From: Nostoc spongiaeforme FACHB-130
GTDB lineage: Bacteria; Cyanobacteriota; Cyanobacteriia; Cyanobacteriales; Nostocaceae
Length of the DNA stretch: 64,000 bases
Assembly (NCBI RefSeq): GCF_014698475.1
Contig: NZ_JACJTB010000004.1
Span: forward strand, 184,984-248,983
Direction of reading: 5' to 3'
The notes beneath the pieces were generated by a model. It had not been told where the DNA came from. It was given only the letters and a program-made list of their open reading frames with translations, and did no database searches. This document shows, piece after piece, positions 36,633 through 45,294 of the stretch. Position 1 is the first letter of the stretch. Every line of letters begins with the position of its first letter. The translations under genes and the position numbers were made by a program.

Positions 36633-37202
36633 ATGGCTATCATGGGCATTTTCTTCTTACTTGCCACAGAAGCTCAAGCTGTTCACTCTGAATTGGCAGA
36701 AGGCGCAGCAGAAGGTGGTTTCGGTCTAAACCTAGACATTTTAGAAACCAATCTCATAAACCTAGTGATTCTGATTGGCATACTATTCTACTTTGGACGC
36801 AAAGTTTTAAGCAATATCCTGAACGAGCGCAGCTCCAATATCGCAACTGCCATTCAGGAAGCAGAACAACGCTTAAAAGAAGCACAAGCTTCTCTTTCAC
36901 AAGCACAAGAACAGTTGACCCAGGCTCAAGCTGAGGCACAGCGCATTCGCCAAGCAGCCACAGAAAGCGCCCAGGCAACCAAGCAAGCTCTGTTAGATAA
37001 AGCAGCACAAGACGTAGAACGCTTGAAACAAACAGCAGCAGCAGACTTGAACACCGAAAGAGAACGGGCGCTAACCGAATTGCGGCAGCGAGTAGCCGCT
37101 TTGGCACTACAGCAAGTTGAATCACAGCTGCGCTCTGGTGTAAGTGACGATGTTCAACAGGCACTAATTGACCGTAGCATCGCTCAGGTGGGAGGACGGT
37201 AA
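36633..37202 (+). CDS. atpF: ATP synthase F0 subunit b
   Basis: Peripheral stalk subunit linking F0 to F1. The 189-residue protein begins with a short leader ([20 protein letters not shown]) typical of cyanobacterial and chloroplast subunit b. A transmembrane helix follows at about residues 35-57 ([17 protein letters not shown]), then a long right-handed coiled coil. Its stop codon overlaps the atpH start by one base, implying translational coupling. Confidence 0.94.
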   Translation: MAIMGIFFLLATEAQAVHSELAEGAAEGGFGLNLDILETNLINLVILIGILFYFGRKVLSNILNERSSNIATAIQEAEQRLKEAQASLSQAQEQLTQAQAEAQRIRQAATESAQATKQALLDKAAQDVERLKQTAAADLNTERERALTELRQRVAALALQQVESQLRSGVSDDVQQALIDRSIAQVGGR

Positions 37203-37756
37203 TGAAAAGTAATGTAGAAACAGCCGAAATCGCCCAGCCTTATGCACAGGCATTGATGTCAGTAGCACAGTCTAAAAATCTGACAGAAGAGTTCGGTAAC
37301 GATGCGCGTGCCTTACTAGATTTGTTGCAAAATTCTCAACAACTGCGGAACTTTATCGATAACCCCTTCATTGTACCTGACACCAAAAAAGCGGTGATCA
37401 GCCAAGTCGTGGGTGGAGGTGGTAATCCTTATTTACGCAACTTTTTGCTACTTTTAGTAGACAAACGACGCATCTTCTTCTTAGACCAGATTTTAAAACA
37501 GTACTTGGCATTGCTACGGCAGCTGAATCAAACTGTGTTAGCAGAAGTAACTTCTGCTGTTGCGCTCTCACCAGAGCAAGAAGAAGCCATTAAACAGAAA
37601 GTCATTGCTATCACCAATGCGCGTCAAGTAGAACTTGAAACTAGAGTAGACAGCGAATTGATTGGTGGTGTGATCATCAAAGTCGGCTCACAGGTAATCG
37701 ATGCTAGTTTACGTGGTCAACTACGTCGCTTGTCTTTGCGTTTGACAAATGGCTAG
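37202..37756 (+). CDS. atpH: ATP synthase F1 subunit delta
   Basis: Connects the peripheral stalk to the top of the alpha/beta hexamer. The 184 residues include an N-terminal helical bundle (IAQPYAQALMSVAQSKN) and the C-terminal signature VDSELIGGVIIKVGSQVIDASLRGQLRRL. The start overlaps the atpF stop (TAATG). A gap of about 190 bases filled with STRRs follows before atpA. Confidence 0.95.
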   Translation: MKSNVETAEIAQPYAQALMSVAQSKNLTEEFGNDARALLDLLQNSQQLRNFIDNPFIVPDTKKAVISQVVGGGGNPYLRNFLLLLVDKRRIFFLDQILKQYLALLRQLNQTVLAEVTSAVALSPEQEEAIKQKVIAITNARQVELETRVDSELIGGVIIKVGSQVIDASLRGQLRRLSLRLTNG

Positions 37757-37810
37757 GAAGAGGCAGGGGAGCCAGTGCGTTGCGGAGGTTCCCTCCGTTG
37801 TAGCAACTGG

Positions 37811-37895
37811 CGTGAGCAGGGAGCAGGGAGCAGGGGAGAAAAATTTTACTCAGCACTCAGCACTCAGCACTCAGCACTCAGCACTTTCAACTCAG
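37811..37895. repeat. STRR tract between atpH and atpA
   Basis: Three or so GAGCAGG units (37813-37835) are followed by five uninterrupted ACTCAGC heptamers (37848-37882) and a degenerate sixth. This is the classic short tandemly repeated repetitive sequence of heterocystous cyanobacteria, placed inside an essential operon. Confidence 0.9.
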
Positions 37896-37948
37896 CATTT
37901 CGATATTGATTACTATTTCTTCCATGTTGCAAAAGAAAAACATACACC

Positions 37949-39469
37949 ATGAGCATATCAATTAGACCTGACGAAATTAGCAGCATTATTCAACAGCAGA
38001 TCGAGCAATACGACCAAGAGGTTAAAGTTGCTAACGTTGGTACCGTTCTGCAAGTAGGTGACGGTATTGCCCGGATTTATGGTCTGGAAAAGGCTATGGC
38101 TGGGGAACTTTTGGAATTTGAAGATGGCACCGTTGGTATCGCCCAAAACTTGGAAGAAGATAACGTGGGTGCGGTACTCATGGGTACAGGTAACAGTATC
38201 CAAGAAGGTAGTTCTGTGAGAGCTACTGGTAGAATCGCCCAAATCGGTGTCGGTGAAGCTTTAATTGGACGGGTTGTTGACGCTTTAGGTCGTGCCATCG
38301 ACGGCAAAGGCGACATCAAATCCAGCGAAAGCCGCTTGATTGAATCCCCAGCACCCGGTATCATTGCTCGTCGTTCGGTACACGAACCCATGCAAACCGG
38401 GATTACCGCTATTGACTCCATGATTCCCATCGGTCGGGGTCAGCGCGAGTTAATCATCGGCGACCGTCAAACAGGTAAAACTGCGATCGCAATTGATACC
38501 ATCATTAACCAAAAAGGTGAAGATGTAGTTTGCGTCTACGTAGCCATTGGTCAAAAAGCTTCCACCGTTGCTAACGTAGTTCAAACCTTACAAGAAAAAG
38601 GCGCAATGGACTACACCGTAGTTGTTGCAGCTAACGCCAGTGACCCTGCTACCTTACAATTCTTGGCTCCTTACACCGGAGCTACCATTGCTGAGTACTT
38701 CATGTACAAAGGCAAAGCTACCCTGGTAATCTACGACGACCTTTCCAAGCAAGCACAAGCTTATCGCCAAATGTCCTTGCTACTCCGTCGTCCACCCGGA
38801 CGGGAAGCTTACCCCGGAGACGTATTCTACATTCACTCTCGCTTGTTAGAAAGAGCGGCTAAACTCAGCGACGAATTGGGTAAAGGTAGTATGACTGCTC
38901 TACCCATCATCGAAACCCAAGCAGGTGACGTATCTGCTTACATCCCCACCAACGTAATTTCCATCACCGACGGTCAGATTTTCTTGTCTTCTGACTTGTT
39001 CAACGCTGGTATCCGCCCAGCTGTAAACCCTGGTATTTCCGTATCCCGTGTGGGTTCTGCGGCACAAACCAAGGCAATGAAAAAAGTTGCTGGTAAGATT
39101 AAGCTCGAACTAGCACAATTTGACGACCTCCAAGCTTTCGCGCAATTTGCTTCTGACTTAGATAAAGCTACCCAAGACCAATTGGCACGAGGTCAACGCC
39201 TACGGGAACTCCTCAAGCAGTCTCAAAACGAGCCTCTGTCCGTAGCTGAACAAGTAGCAATTCTCTACGCTGGTATTAACGGTTACTTAGATGATATCCC
39301 TGTAGATAAAGTAACCACCTTCACCAAAGGTTTCCGTGACTACCTGAAAACTGGTAAGTCTGCTTATTACGGAGAAGTACAAAGCAAGAAAGTACTAGGT
39401 GATGATGAAGAAGCCGCATTGAAGGCTGCTTTAGACGATTACAAAAAGACCTTCAAAGCTTCAGTGTAA
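37949..39469 (+). CDS. atpA: ATP synthase F1 subunit alpha
   Basis: Non-catalytic nucleotide-binding subunit of F1. At 506 residues it is full length. It starts [21 protein letters not shown], and the Walker A is [15 protein letters not shown] (about residues 170-184). [13 protein letters not shown] precedes it. Further family marks are [40 protein letters not shown] and the end motif [17 protein letters not shown]. The subunits beta and epsilon are encoded elsewhere, as usual in cyanobacteria. Confidence 0.98.
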   Translation: MSISIRPDEISSIIQQQIEQYDQEVKVANVGTVLQVGDGIARIYGLEKAMAGELLEFEDGTVGIAQNLEEDNVGAVLMGTGNSIQEGSSVRATGRIAQIGVGEALIGRVVDALGRAIDGKGDIKSSESRLIESPAPGIIARRSVHEPMQTGITAIDSMIPIGRGQRELIIGDRQTGKTAIAIDTIINQKGEDVVCVYVAIGQKASTVANVVQTLQEKGAMDYTVVVAANASDPATLQFLAPYTGATIAEYFMYKGKATLVIYDDLSKQAQAYRQMSLLLRRPPGREAYPGDVFYIHSRLLERAAKLSDELGKGSMTALPIIETQAGDVSAYIPTNVISITDGQIFLSSDLFNAGIRPAVNPGISVSRVGSAAQTKAMKKVAGKIKLELAQFDDLQAFAQFASDLDKATQDQLARGQRLRELLKQSQNEPLSVAEQVAILYAGINGYLDDIPVDKVTTFTKGFRDYLKTGKSAYYGEVQSKKVLGDDEEAALKAALDDYKKTFKASV

Positions 39470-39548
39470 TTAGTCATTAGTCATTAGTCATTGGTAAGTA
39501 GCTAATGACTAATGACATAAGGACAAATGACTAAGGACAAAGGACAAA
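39468..39548. repeat. STRR tract between atpA and atpC
   Basis: Units of TAGTCAT and the complementary TAATGAC face each other (39470-39515), then GGACAAA units (39520-39547). The opposed units can form a hairpin in the mRNA between two F1 genes. Confidence 0.75.
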
Positions 39549-39551
39549 AAT

Positions 39552-40499
39552 ATGCCTAATCTTAAATCCATACGCGATCGCATTCAGTCGGTCAAAAACA
39601 CCAAAAAAATCACAGAAGCCATGCGGCTAGTAGCAGCAGCGCGGGTACGTCGGGCGCAAGAACAAGTGCTGGCTACTCGTCCCTTCGCGGACAGACTAGC
39701 GCAAGTGCTATATGGTTTGCAAACCCGTCTGCGGTTTGAAGATGCAAACCTACCTCTGCTGAGAAAACGGGAAGTTAAATCAGTAGGCTTGTTAGTCATT
39801 TCTGGCGACAGAGGTTTGTGCGGTGGTTATAACAACAACGTCATCCGTCGTGCTGAAAACCGCGCCAAGGAACTCAAGGCAGAAGGTGTTGACTACACAT
39901 TTGTATTGGTTGGTCGTAAAGCTACCCAATACTTCCAACGCCGGAACCAGCCTATTGATGCTACCTACAGTGGCTTAGAACAAATCCCCACGGCAGAGGA
40001 AGCAAATAGAATTGCTGACGAGTTGCTGTCCTTGTTCCTCTCGGAAAAAGTAGACCGCATCGAATTAATCTACACTCGTTTCGTCTCCTTAGTGAGTTCT
40101 CGTCCTGTAGTTCAAACCTTGTTACCTCTTGATACCCAAGGTTTAGAAGCAGCCGACGACGAAATTTTCCGGTTGACAACTCGTGGTGGTCAATTTGAAG
40201 TCGAACGGCAGAAAGTCACCTCTCAAGTTCAACCTTTAGCCAGCGACATGATTTTTGAGCAAGATCCAGTACAAATTCTGGATGCTTTGCTACCCCTGTA
40301 TTTGGGCAACCAATTACTACGGGCATTACAAGAATCTGCTGCCAGTGAACTAGCAGCACGGATGACAGCTATGAGTAACGCTAGTGATAACGCTGGTGAA
40401 CTAATTAAAAGCCTCTCGCTGTCTTACAACAAAGCCCGACAAGCCGCAATTACTCAAGAACTTCTAGAGGTTGTTGGTGGTGCAGAAGCACTAAGTTAG
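39552..40499 (+). CDS. atpC: ATP synthase F1 subunit gamma
   Basis: Central rotor shaft of F1. The 315-residue protein starts [36 protein letters not shown] and ends in the matching C-terminal helix ([41 protein letters not shown]). It carries the extra central segment of about 30-40 residues (around [13 protein letters not shown] to EQDPVQILD) found in photosynthetic gamma subunits. The redox cysteine pair of the chloroplast enzyme is absent. It is the last gene before a strong terminator. Confidence 0.97.
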   Translation: MPNLKSIRDRIQSVKNTKKITEAMRLVAAARVRRAQEQVLATRPFADRLAQVLYGLQTRLRFEDANLPLLRKREVKSVGLLVISGDRGLCGGYNNNVIRRAENRAKELKAEGVDYTFVLVGRKATQYFQRRNQPIDATYSGLEQIPTAEEANRIADELLSLFLSEKVDRIELIYTRFVSLVSSRPVVQTLLPLDTQGLEAADDEIFRLTTRGGQFEVERQKVTSQVQPLASDMIFEQDPVQILDALLPLYLGNQLLRALQESAASELAARMTAMSNASDNAGELIKSLSLSYNKARQAAITQELLEVVGGAEALS

Positions 40500-40527
40500 G
40501 GACAAGTCAATTGTTAACTACAACTAA

Positions 40528-40571
40528 TAGCTGATTGCTAGTTACTTTCAAACTAGCAATCAGCTATTTTT
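40528..40571 (+). terminator. Terminator of the ATP synthase operon
   Basis: A perfect 16-bp stem TAGCTGATTGCTAGTT / AACTAGCAATCAGCTA with a seven-base loop, followed by TTTTTG. Confidence 0.88.
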
Positions 40572-40830
40572 GCTTTCTTTGGTTGAATTTTAATTTCGGG
40601 TTGCTCAGAATTTGGTAAATAGGAATATCCCGATATTCTTTTTGGGTAGGAAGCAATCTCAAGAAAGTAATACCAATTTTGTATGAATATGCACTGAATC
40701 AGATAAAGAACCACAAAGGGCGCAAAGGACACAAAGCAAGAAATCAGAGATCAAAGGATTAAATGCAGCAATACTTTTGATACACTATATTCCAATGGAT
40801 AATATGATTGTCCTATGTGCTGCATTTTTA

Positions 40831-41193
40831 TTAGTCTTTTTTATTGTCTGTTTGGGTAAGATATATTTCTATTTTCTCAGTAAACAAGTCTGTCTCTGAT
40901 TTCATTTTTTGAATTGATGTAAATAGTATTTTTGTTATACTCTTATTTATTGTATTAGAAATAATATCAGACATTATGTTTTGTAAATTTATCACTGTAT
41001 CTGTTAGACAGGTAAACCTAAGCAAAGTTTGTTTAATACCATGATCTTGAGGTTTAACTCTAACACGTGTTACATAGCTAGGATTTTCCTTATGTGCTAT
41101 AAATATTATTCCTTTGCGTTTTAAGAAATCAACAACTTTATATTTTTGTTTAGATAATATAATTGGATTATCTTGATTATTGTTTATCAGCAT
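40831..41193 (-). CDS. Hypothetical protein, 120 aa
   Basis: A Lys/Ile-rich soluble protein with no family I recognise. It contains KYKVVDFLKRKGIIFIAHKE, resembling a short nucleic-acid or KH-like segment, and a long charged helix near the end. It starts MLINNNQDNPI, with AGGAAGT 15 bases or so upstream. The base composition is more AT-rich than neighbouring core genes, and it sits in repeat-rich accessory DNA. It could be a real small gene or a chance frame. Confidence 0.4.
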   Translation of the reverse strand: MLINNNQDNPIILSKQKYKVVDFLKRKGIIFIAHKENPSYVTRVRVKPQDHGIKQTLLRFTCLTDTVINLQNIMSDIISNTINKSITKILFTSIQKMKSETDLFTEKIEIYLTQTDNKKD

Positions 41194-41716
41194 ATACTTT
41201 TGTTTATACTACTTCCTATCTTTACCTTTTTCTAGCTATTTTTCCTCAGTAAATTTATCAATTTTTATAAAAAATAGTAAAATACTGTTATTATTCATTA
41301 CCGCACAAGAAAGCTAGACAGCATAATAGTAGATTGGGCGCAATCACACCACACAAAAGTACGATCGCTATCTTCCGTAGGTTGGGTGAAACGCCGTGCA
41401 ACCAAACACTATTTTGTAGTTCATCTACCATCCTCAAACTTCTATACAAAAATTTTTTGTTTACTAAAATCATTAATGTTGGGTTACGACGCAAAATAGA
41501 ATTATCTGTTGTGTATCAAGATTTTTCATGCGTCTCACCCAACCTACACAAGAATTAAAAAACTCCTGATTCTCTCTGCGCCTTTGCGCCTCTGCGTGAG
41601 CAAATTCATCTCGTATTTATGCAACATTTTACATGAAATCTGCGATCGCCAATCTACACAGCCTAATAATAGATTGAATAGAGCGATCGCCCCACACAAC
41701 TTACAAGGATACTGAT
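41194..41716. repeat. Repeat-rich intergenic region
   Basis: Frames here of 66-74 codons are made of dispersed repeats. GTAGGTTGGGTG (about 41379) and its complement CACCCAACCTAC (about 41534) bracket a dyad, and CTCTGCGCCTTTGCGCCTCTGCGTGA (41573-41600) is the widespread cyanobacterial GCGCC(T/A)CTGCG repeat. HIP1 octamers are at 41641 and 41682. No real gene is seen. Confidence 0.55.
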
Positions 41717-41986
41717 TTAATGTTGGGTTTTATTTTGAATATTACTCTGATGTTCAACGTAAGTTCGTAATACTGCATTCATTAAAGACTGATAGCCCTT
41801 ACCTTGATTTTTAAACCATTGCAATACATCACTATCAATTCTTAATGAGATTGCTTGTTTAGTGATAGGTTGAACAAGTTTAGCATTTTCCCAAAAATGA
41901 GCATCTAATTCAGGAATATCAGAAGTATCAATATCTTCATCAGGAATATTCTGAATTTCTTCAAGTCGTTTGGCTGAGATATTCAT
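41717..41986 (-). CDS. BrnA-like antitoxin (CopG/Arc type)
   Basis: An 89-residue protein with an acidic N-terminal half (IPDEDIDTSDIPELDAHFWENAKL) and a C-terminal ribbon-helix-helix: KQAISLRIDSDVLQWFKNQGKGYQSLMNAVLRTYVE. This is the BrnA layout; BrnA neutralises and co-represses the BrnT RNase toxin. The partner brnT normally lies directly upstream. Here the 103 bases upstream contain no gene, so this is an orphan antitoxin or a member whose toxin was lost. Confidence 0.78.
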   Translation of the reverse strand: MNISAKRLEEIQNIPDEDIDTSDIPELDAHFWENAKLVQPITKQAISLRIDSDVLQWFKNQGKGYQSLMNAVLRTYVEHQSNIQNKTQH

Positions 41987-42089
41987 AGTATGCTTTTAAT
42001 TTCCAAAAAACGAACGGCAAACAAGTATCATTGCGATCGCCTGCGTAAAAGCATAATAGTGAATTGGATGCGATCGCATCACACAATAG

Positions 42090-42431
42090 TTAAAAACAAA
42101 CTACAGTAGTAGAAGCAGAAGGACGATTTTCGGGTTTAGGTTTGACTCTAATTTCTACATCATTACCCAAGATATTCAAAAATTTTATTAATCTTTCAAC
42201 TGAAAAGTCTTTTAGTTTACCTCTAGTTAAAGCAGAAACTTTTGGTTGATCTATACCTAAAATTTCCGCCGCTTGAACCTGAGTTAGTTCCTGACTAGCA
42301 ATAATTTCACTAATTTTCATCGCCAATTCAGCCTTAACTAAACGTTCTTCAGGATTAGATAAACCTAAATCAGCAAATAGATTCCCACTACCACTAGTAA
42401 CTTTATTTTGGTTGTCCATCTTTATTACCAT
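42090..42431 (-). CDS. XRE-family helix-turn-helix protein (antitoxin type, HTH_37)
   Basis: A 113-residue protein with a central Xre HTH: KISEIIASQELTQVQAAEILGIDQPKVSALTRGKLKDFSVERLIKFLNILG, then VEIRVKPKP. These are typically the antitoxin or second gene of RelE/HigB-like (gp49) toxin pairs. No toxin gene is found on either side, where only a short frame that may be frameshifted lies upstream (42432-42510). It probably acts as a DNA-binding regulator. An internal Met at residue 5 (42417-42419) is an alternative start. It is followed on the same strand by the BrnA-like gene. Confidence 0.78.
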   Translation of the reverse strand: MVIKMDNQNKVTSGSGNLFADLGLSNPEERLVKAELAMKISEIIASQELTQVQAAEILGIDQPKVSALTRGKLKDFSVERLIKFLNILGNDVEIRVKPKPENRPSASTTVVCF

Positions 42432-42507
42432 CGCTCTTTTGAGTTTCTTGTAAATAATCTGGATTTAAACTTTTTTAGCTGTGGTTTTTCTTGTTCTGTA
42501 TCCATAC
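42407..42507 (-). pseudogene. Possible frameshifted small ORF overlapping the HTH gene start
   Basis: On the minus strand ATG at 42507 opens MDTEQEKPQLKKF, then continues in this frame as KSRLFTRNSKERW-stop. If one A is removed from the TTTAAATCC run, it continues as NPDYLQETQKSDGNKDGQPK-stop, which overlaps the start of the HTH gene. The alternative reading looks more protein-like, so this may be a small gene with a one-base shift. Weak evidence. Confidence 0.25.
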
Positions 42508-42511
42508 ACTA

Positions 42512-42618
42512 TATAGCGGTTTTCATTCCAGTGAGGTACATTTCTCTAGCCTCTAGCCTCTAGTCCCTAGCCTCTGTCCTATATATATATGTACTGCGCT
42601 CAACTGAGAAACGCTATA
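42512..42618. mobile_element. MITE-like element, family 2, copy 2
   Basis: 107 bases flanked by TA. The left end reads TATAGCGGTTTTCATTCCAG; the complement of the right end reads TATAGCGTTTCTCAGTTGAG. Both align with the two ends of the element at 9947-10040. Its centre holds a CTAGCCT-type STRR tract (42545-42580) and a TATATATATA run, so the copy seems to have been invaded by, or to have nucleated, tandem repeats. Confidence 0.6.
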
Positions 42619-42689
42619 AATCATGCTGAAATTAGCATATTGTGTCAATAAGTAACTTTGGCATAATTTTTTATGCGTCTAACCCAAGC

Positions 42690-42830
42690 CACACAATAGT
42701 TAAAAAACTCTTGATTCTCTCTGCGTCTTTGCGTCTGTGCGTGAGAAAATCTTTTACAGAAAATCGGCGATCGCCAGCTTCCACAGCATAATATTAGGCT
42801 GAGTGCGATCGCGTTAGAAGATTTTTCTCT
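42690..42830. repeat. Dispersed repeats near the SRPBCC gene
   Basis: Another copy of the CTCTGCGTCTTTGCGTCTGTGCGTGAG repeat (42719-42745), a relative of that at 41573, plus the phrase AGCATAATA(T/G)TAGGCTGAGTGCGATCGC that also occurs near 41320 and 42050. These repeats explain the short minus-strand frame here. Confidence 0.5.
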
Positions 42831-42833
42831 CCT

Positions 42834-42880
42834 CATAGTAGAAAGCAGGACATTAAATACTATTCCTGCTTTCTACTATG
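42834..42880 (-). terminator. Hairpin ending the SRPBCC gene
   Basis: A perfect 17-bp inverted repeat: CATAGTAGAAAGCAGGA at 42834-42850 and its complement at 42864-42880, loop 13 bases. The gene's stop codon (TAG, 42876-42878) lies inside one arm. On the minus strand the hairpin is followed by GAGGAGAGAAAAATC, a poor T-run, so it may protect the mRNA end. Confidence 0.65.
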
Positions 42881-43322
42881 AGTTTGCTTTAACATTTAAA
42901 GCATATTGTTTGAATCTTTCTAAATCAGCTTGAATTGTTGATTCTACAACCCTGCCTAAAAACAAGTTATCCATGATTTTGCCAATAATGCCAGGGATAG
43001 CATAGGACACAGTTAGCTTGACAATACTACTAGTGTGGCGATCGTAAAACCGAATCGCTCCCTGATTTGGCAAACCATCAATTGATTTCCACTGGATAAT
43101 CTGGTTGGGGATAATTTTGAGAATCTGCGATTTCCAGGTAAATTCCAAACCGCCAGTGTTGAGTTTCCAAATAGATATCTCTGGATCATCGGGGGGTATT
43201 TTGACCGAATCAATCCATTTCATCCATCGGGGCATTTGTTCTAAATCAGACCACAGACTCCACACTAAATCAATGGGAGCCTCTACTTCTACCTGTACAC
43301 TATGCTCTAGCCAATCTGACAT
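42876..43322 (-). CDS. SRPBCC (cyclase/dehydrase-like) protein
   Basis: A 148-residue START/Bet v1-fold protein that should hold a hydrophobic ligand. It begins HSVQVEVEAPIDLVWSLWSDLEQMPRWMKWIDSVK, the classic PF03364 start, and ends with a C-terminal helix (ESTIQADLERFKQYALN). It lies 24 bases downstream of crtQ on the same strand. The pair is common in cyanobacteria, suggesting a role near carotenoid or lipid metabolism, though no activity is known. Confidence 0.85.
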   Translation of the reverse strand: MSDWLEHSVQVEVEAPIDLVWSLWSDLEQMPRWMKWIDSVKIPPDDPEISIWKLNTGGLEFTWKSQILKIIPNQIIQWKSIDGLPNQGAIRFYDRHTSSIVKLTVSYAIPGIIGKIMDNLFLGRVVESTIQADLERFKQYALNVKANS

Positions 43323-43346
43323 TCTTTGTTGTTCCTCTGGGGTGCG

Positions 43347-44786
43347 CTACTGCTTGATTGTCTCTAAAATCGCTTTTGCTGCCCTTCTTCCAGAAATTGT
43401 TGCTCCTTCCATACTATCGATATAATCTTGCTGAGTATAGCTACCTGCAAGGAAGAAATTCGGAATAGGAGTTTTTTGGTTGGGGCGGTACAAATCCATC
43501 CCTGGGGCTTCTCGATAGAGAGATTGGGCAAGTTTCACGACACCATACCAAGTCATGTTAAGTTCCCGTGATGAGGGGAAAAGTTCATGTACTTGCTTGA
43601 GGACGTGCTGGGCGATCGCTTCGTTACTTTCCTTAATAAATGGATCTCCTGGTGTGAGTACCAATTGCAGTAGCGAACCTTGTCCTGGGCGATAGTAATC
43701 ACTAGGACTAGTCAACGCCAAGTCAGCAAAACAAGAAAAGTCTGCGTCAGCAGTATACAGCAAGTTATCTATCCCTGCGGCATGGTTTAGTTGTTTGCGT
43801 TTCTCAGCATCTTGCAGTTCTGTCACCCAACCATCAAAACGCAACTGGACTGTAGCTACAGGTACTGCATCTAATTTATAAATATTGTCAAATTCCGACC
43901 ATTTCCGCCAATCTGCGGGTAATATTCTTTGAATACCTGGAATATCACAGGCGCAGACATAGGCATCTGCGGTGATGGTTTCTGTGCTATCACCTTGAGC
44001 TACTACTATGCCAGTAACTCGTGTTTGTCCATCGACTTCAGCAAATTGAATTTCTCGGACTTGCCGACGAGTATAAACTTTCGTGCCTCTAGCTGCCAAA
44101 TATTCCAGAATTGGTTTATGTAAATACCCTTCCGGGGAACCTTCCAACATCCGCAACACAGAAGCTTCACTTCTGACTGCGAAAAACTGGAAGATAGTTA
44201 ACATACAACGGGCAGAAATATTTTCACAGTCAATAAATCCCAACGCATAAGCGATGGGGTTCCACATCCGTTTAATGCTACCTTCACTACCACCGTGGCG
44301 ACAAAACCAATCGGCAAAGCTAATTTTATCTAGGTTGCGGATGGTTTTCATCGCCCCGTCAAAGTCTATTAAGCCTCTAACAATGGGACTGGTACCAAGG
44401 GCGATCGCATTTTGTAACTTATCTTGTAAAGATAGTTGGGAAGTCGTGAAAAATGCTTTCAAGCCATTAAAAGGCGCACCTGTGAAAAAACGAAAATCCA
44501 ATGCACCGGTGCGTCCGCCTTTATTAATAAAAGTATGGGTGTGTTCTTTTAGGCGTAAATGTGACAACGCACCCACTTTTTCCATTAACTCAAACAATTG
44601 ATAGTAGCAGCCAAAAAAGACGTGTAAACCCATTTCTACATGGTTGCCATCGCCATCTACCCAACTGCCGACTTTACCACCAACAAATGGACGGGACTCA
44701 AAAATCTGGACTTCACAGCCAGCATCGGCTAAATCTACAGCGGTTGCTAGTCCAGCCAATCCCGCACCTACAATTGCAACGCGCAT
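43347..44786 (-). CDS. crtQ: Zeta-carotene desaturase (plant-type, CrtQ/ZDS)
   Basis: Converts zeta-carotene via neurosporene to lycopene with FAD and plastoquinone at the thylakoid. The 479-residue protein has the N-terminal dinucleotide motif [29 protein letters not shown], then [11 protein letters not shown] and [15 protein letters not shown]. The C-terminal FAD segment is [27 protein letters not shown]. These are shared with the plant/cyanobacterial PDS/ZDS group, not Crt[35 protein letters not shown] supports ZDS over PDS. Confidence 0.93.
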   Translation of the reverse strand: MRVAIVGAGLAGLATAVDLADAGCEVQIFESRPFVGGKVGSWVDGDGNHVEMGLHVFFGCYYQLFELMEKVGALSHLRLKEHTHTFINKGGRTGALDFRFFTGAPFNGLKAFFTTSQLSLQDKLQNAIALGTSPIVRGLIDFDGAMKTIRNLDKISFADWFCRHGGSEGSIKRMWNPIAYALGFIDCENISARCMLTIFQFFAVRSEASVLRMLEGSPEGYLHKPILEYLAARGTKVYTRRQVREIQFAEVDGQTRVTGIVVAQGDSTETITADAYVCACDIPGIQRILPADWRKWSEFDNIYKLDAVPVATVQLRFDGWVTELQDAEKRKQLNHAAGIDNLLYTADADFSCFADLALTSPSDYYRPGQGSLLQLVLTPGDPFIKESNEAIAQHVLKQVHELFPSSRELNMTWYGVVKLAQSLYREAPGMDLYRPNQKTPIPNFFLAGSYTQQDYIDSMEGATISGRRAAKAILETIKQ

Positions 44787-45120
44787 TCCGTTCTACCTCT
44801 TCAGTTTCTTTACAAATTGTAACTGGGTTGGTGTCGGAATTTGCTACTAGCATCAAGCCTGTTTGCGAGATTTCACACTCGCTGAGTTAGAAATTAGTTG
44901 TCAGAGATTGATCAGGAGTCCACCATTATGTAGATGCACGATGGGGTTTAACCCAGGAGTAATAAAAGCTATTTTATTACTTGATTTAATTCCTGATTAC
45001 TAAATTTACTTCCTGCAAAATGTCTGTGTGGGGTTACACAAACAGAAGTAAAGGTGGACTGAAAAAGCATAATAGGTATTTCTAGCCAAAGCAATGAGAA
45101 TCTAAAATGCTTTTTCTTAT
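44787..45120. promoter_or_regulatory. Upstream region of crtQ
   Basis: 334 bases before the crtQ start on the minus strand. A small dyad AGTAATAAAA / TTTTATTACT lies at about 44961-44982, and two GTGTGG(G)GTTACACA-type stretches near 45023-45040. No specific regulator site is recognised. Confidence 0.35.
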
Positions 45121-45294
45121 CTATTTTGCTTCCTTATTGTCATCAGATACTGGTAATCCTCGAATCAGTTCTCGAATTACATCTGTTGCAGGTCTACCTG
45201 TCTGCTGACAATATTTTTCTAGCTTCTCTGCTTCCTGTGTTGCTAGATTCACAGTGATACGTTTAACGGCCCATTTTTTATTAGTCATTATCAT
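45121..45294 (-). CDS. Small ribbon-helix-helix (CopG-like) protein, 57 aa
   Basis: The complement reads MIMTNKKWAVKRITVNLATQ, EAEKLEKYCQQTGRPATDVI, then RELIRGLPVSDDNKEAK-stop. This is a typical RHH domain: a beta strand (VKRITVNL), helix 1 (TQEAEKLEKYCQQTG) and helix 2 (PATDVIRELIRGL). Such proteins are antitoxins or small transcription factors. It stands alone between crtQ and a 1.5-kb gap; no partner toxin is seen. A second start at 45286-45288 is equally possible. Confidence 0.7.
   Translation of the reverse strand: MIMTNKKWAVKRITVNLATQEAEKLEKYCQQTGRPATDVIRELIRGLPVSDDNKEAK

Noticed and set aside
41291..41715. Three short ORFs (66-74 codons)
   Set aside because: Composed of dispersed repeats such as GTAGGTTGGGTG and the GCGCCTCTGCG element.
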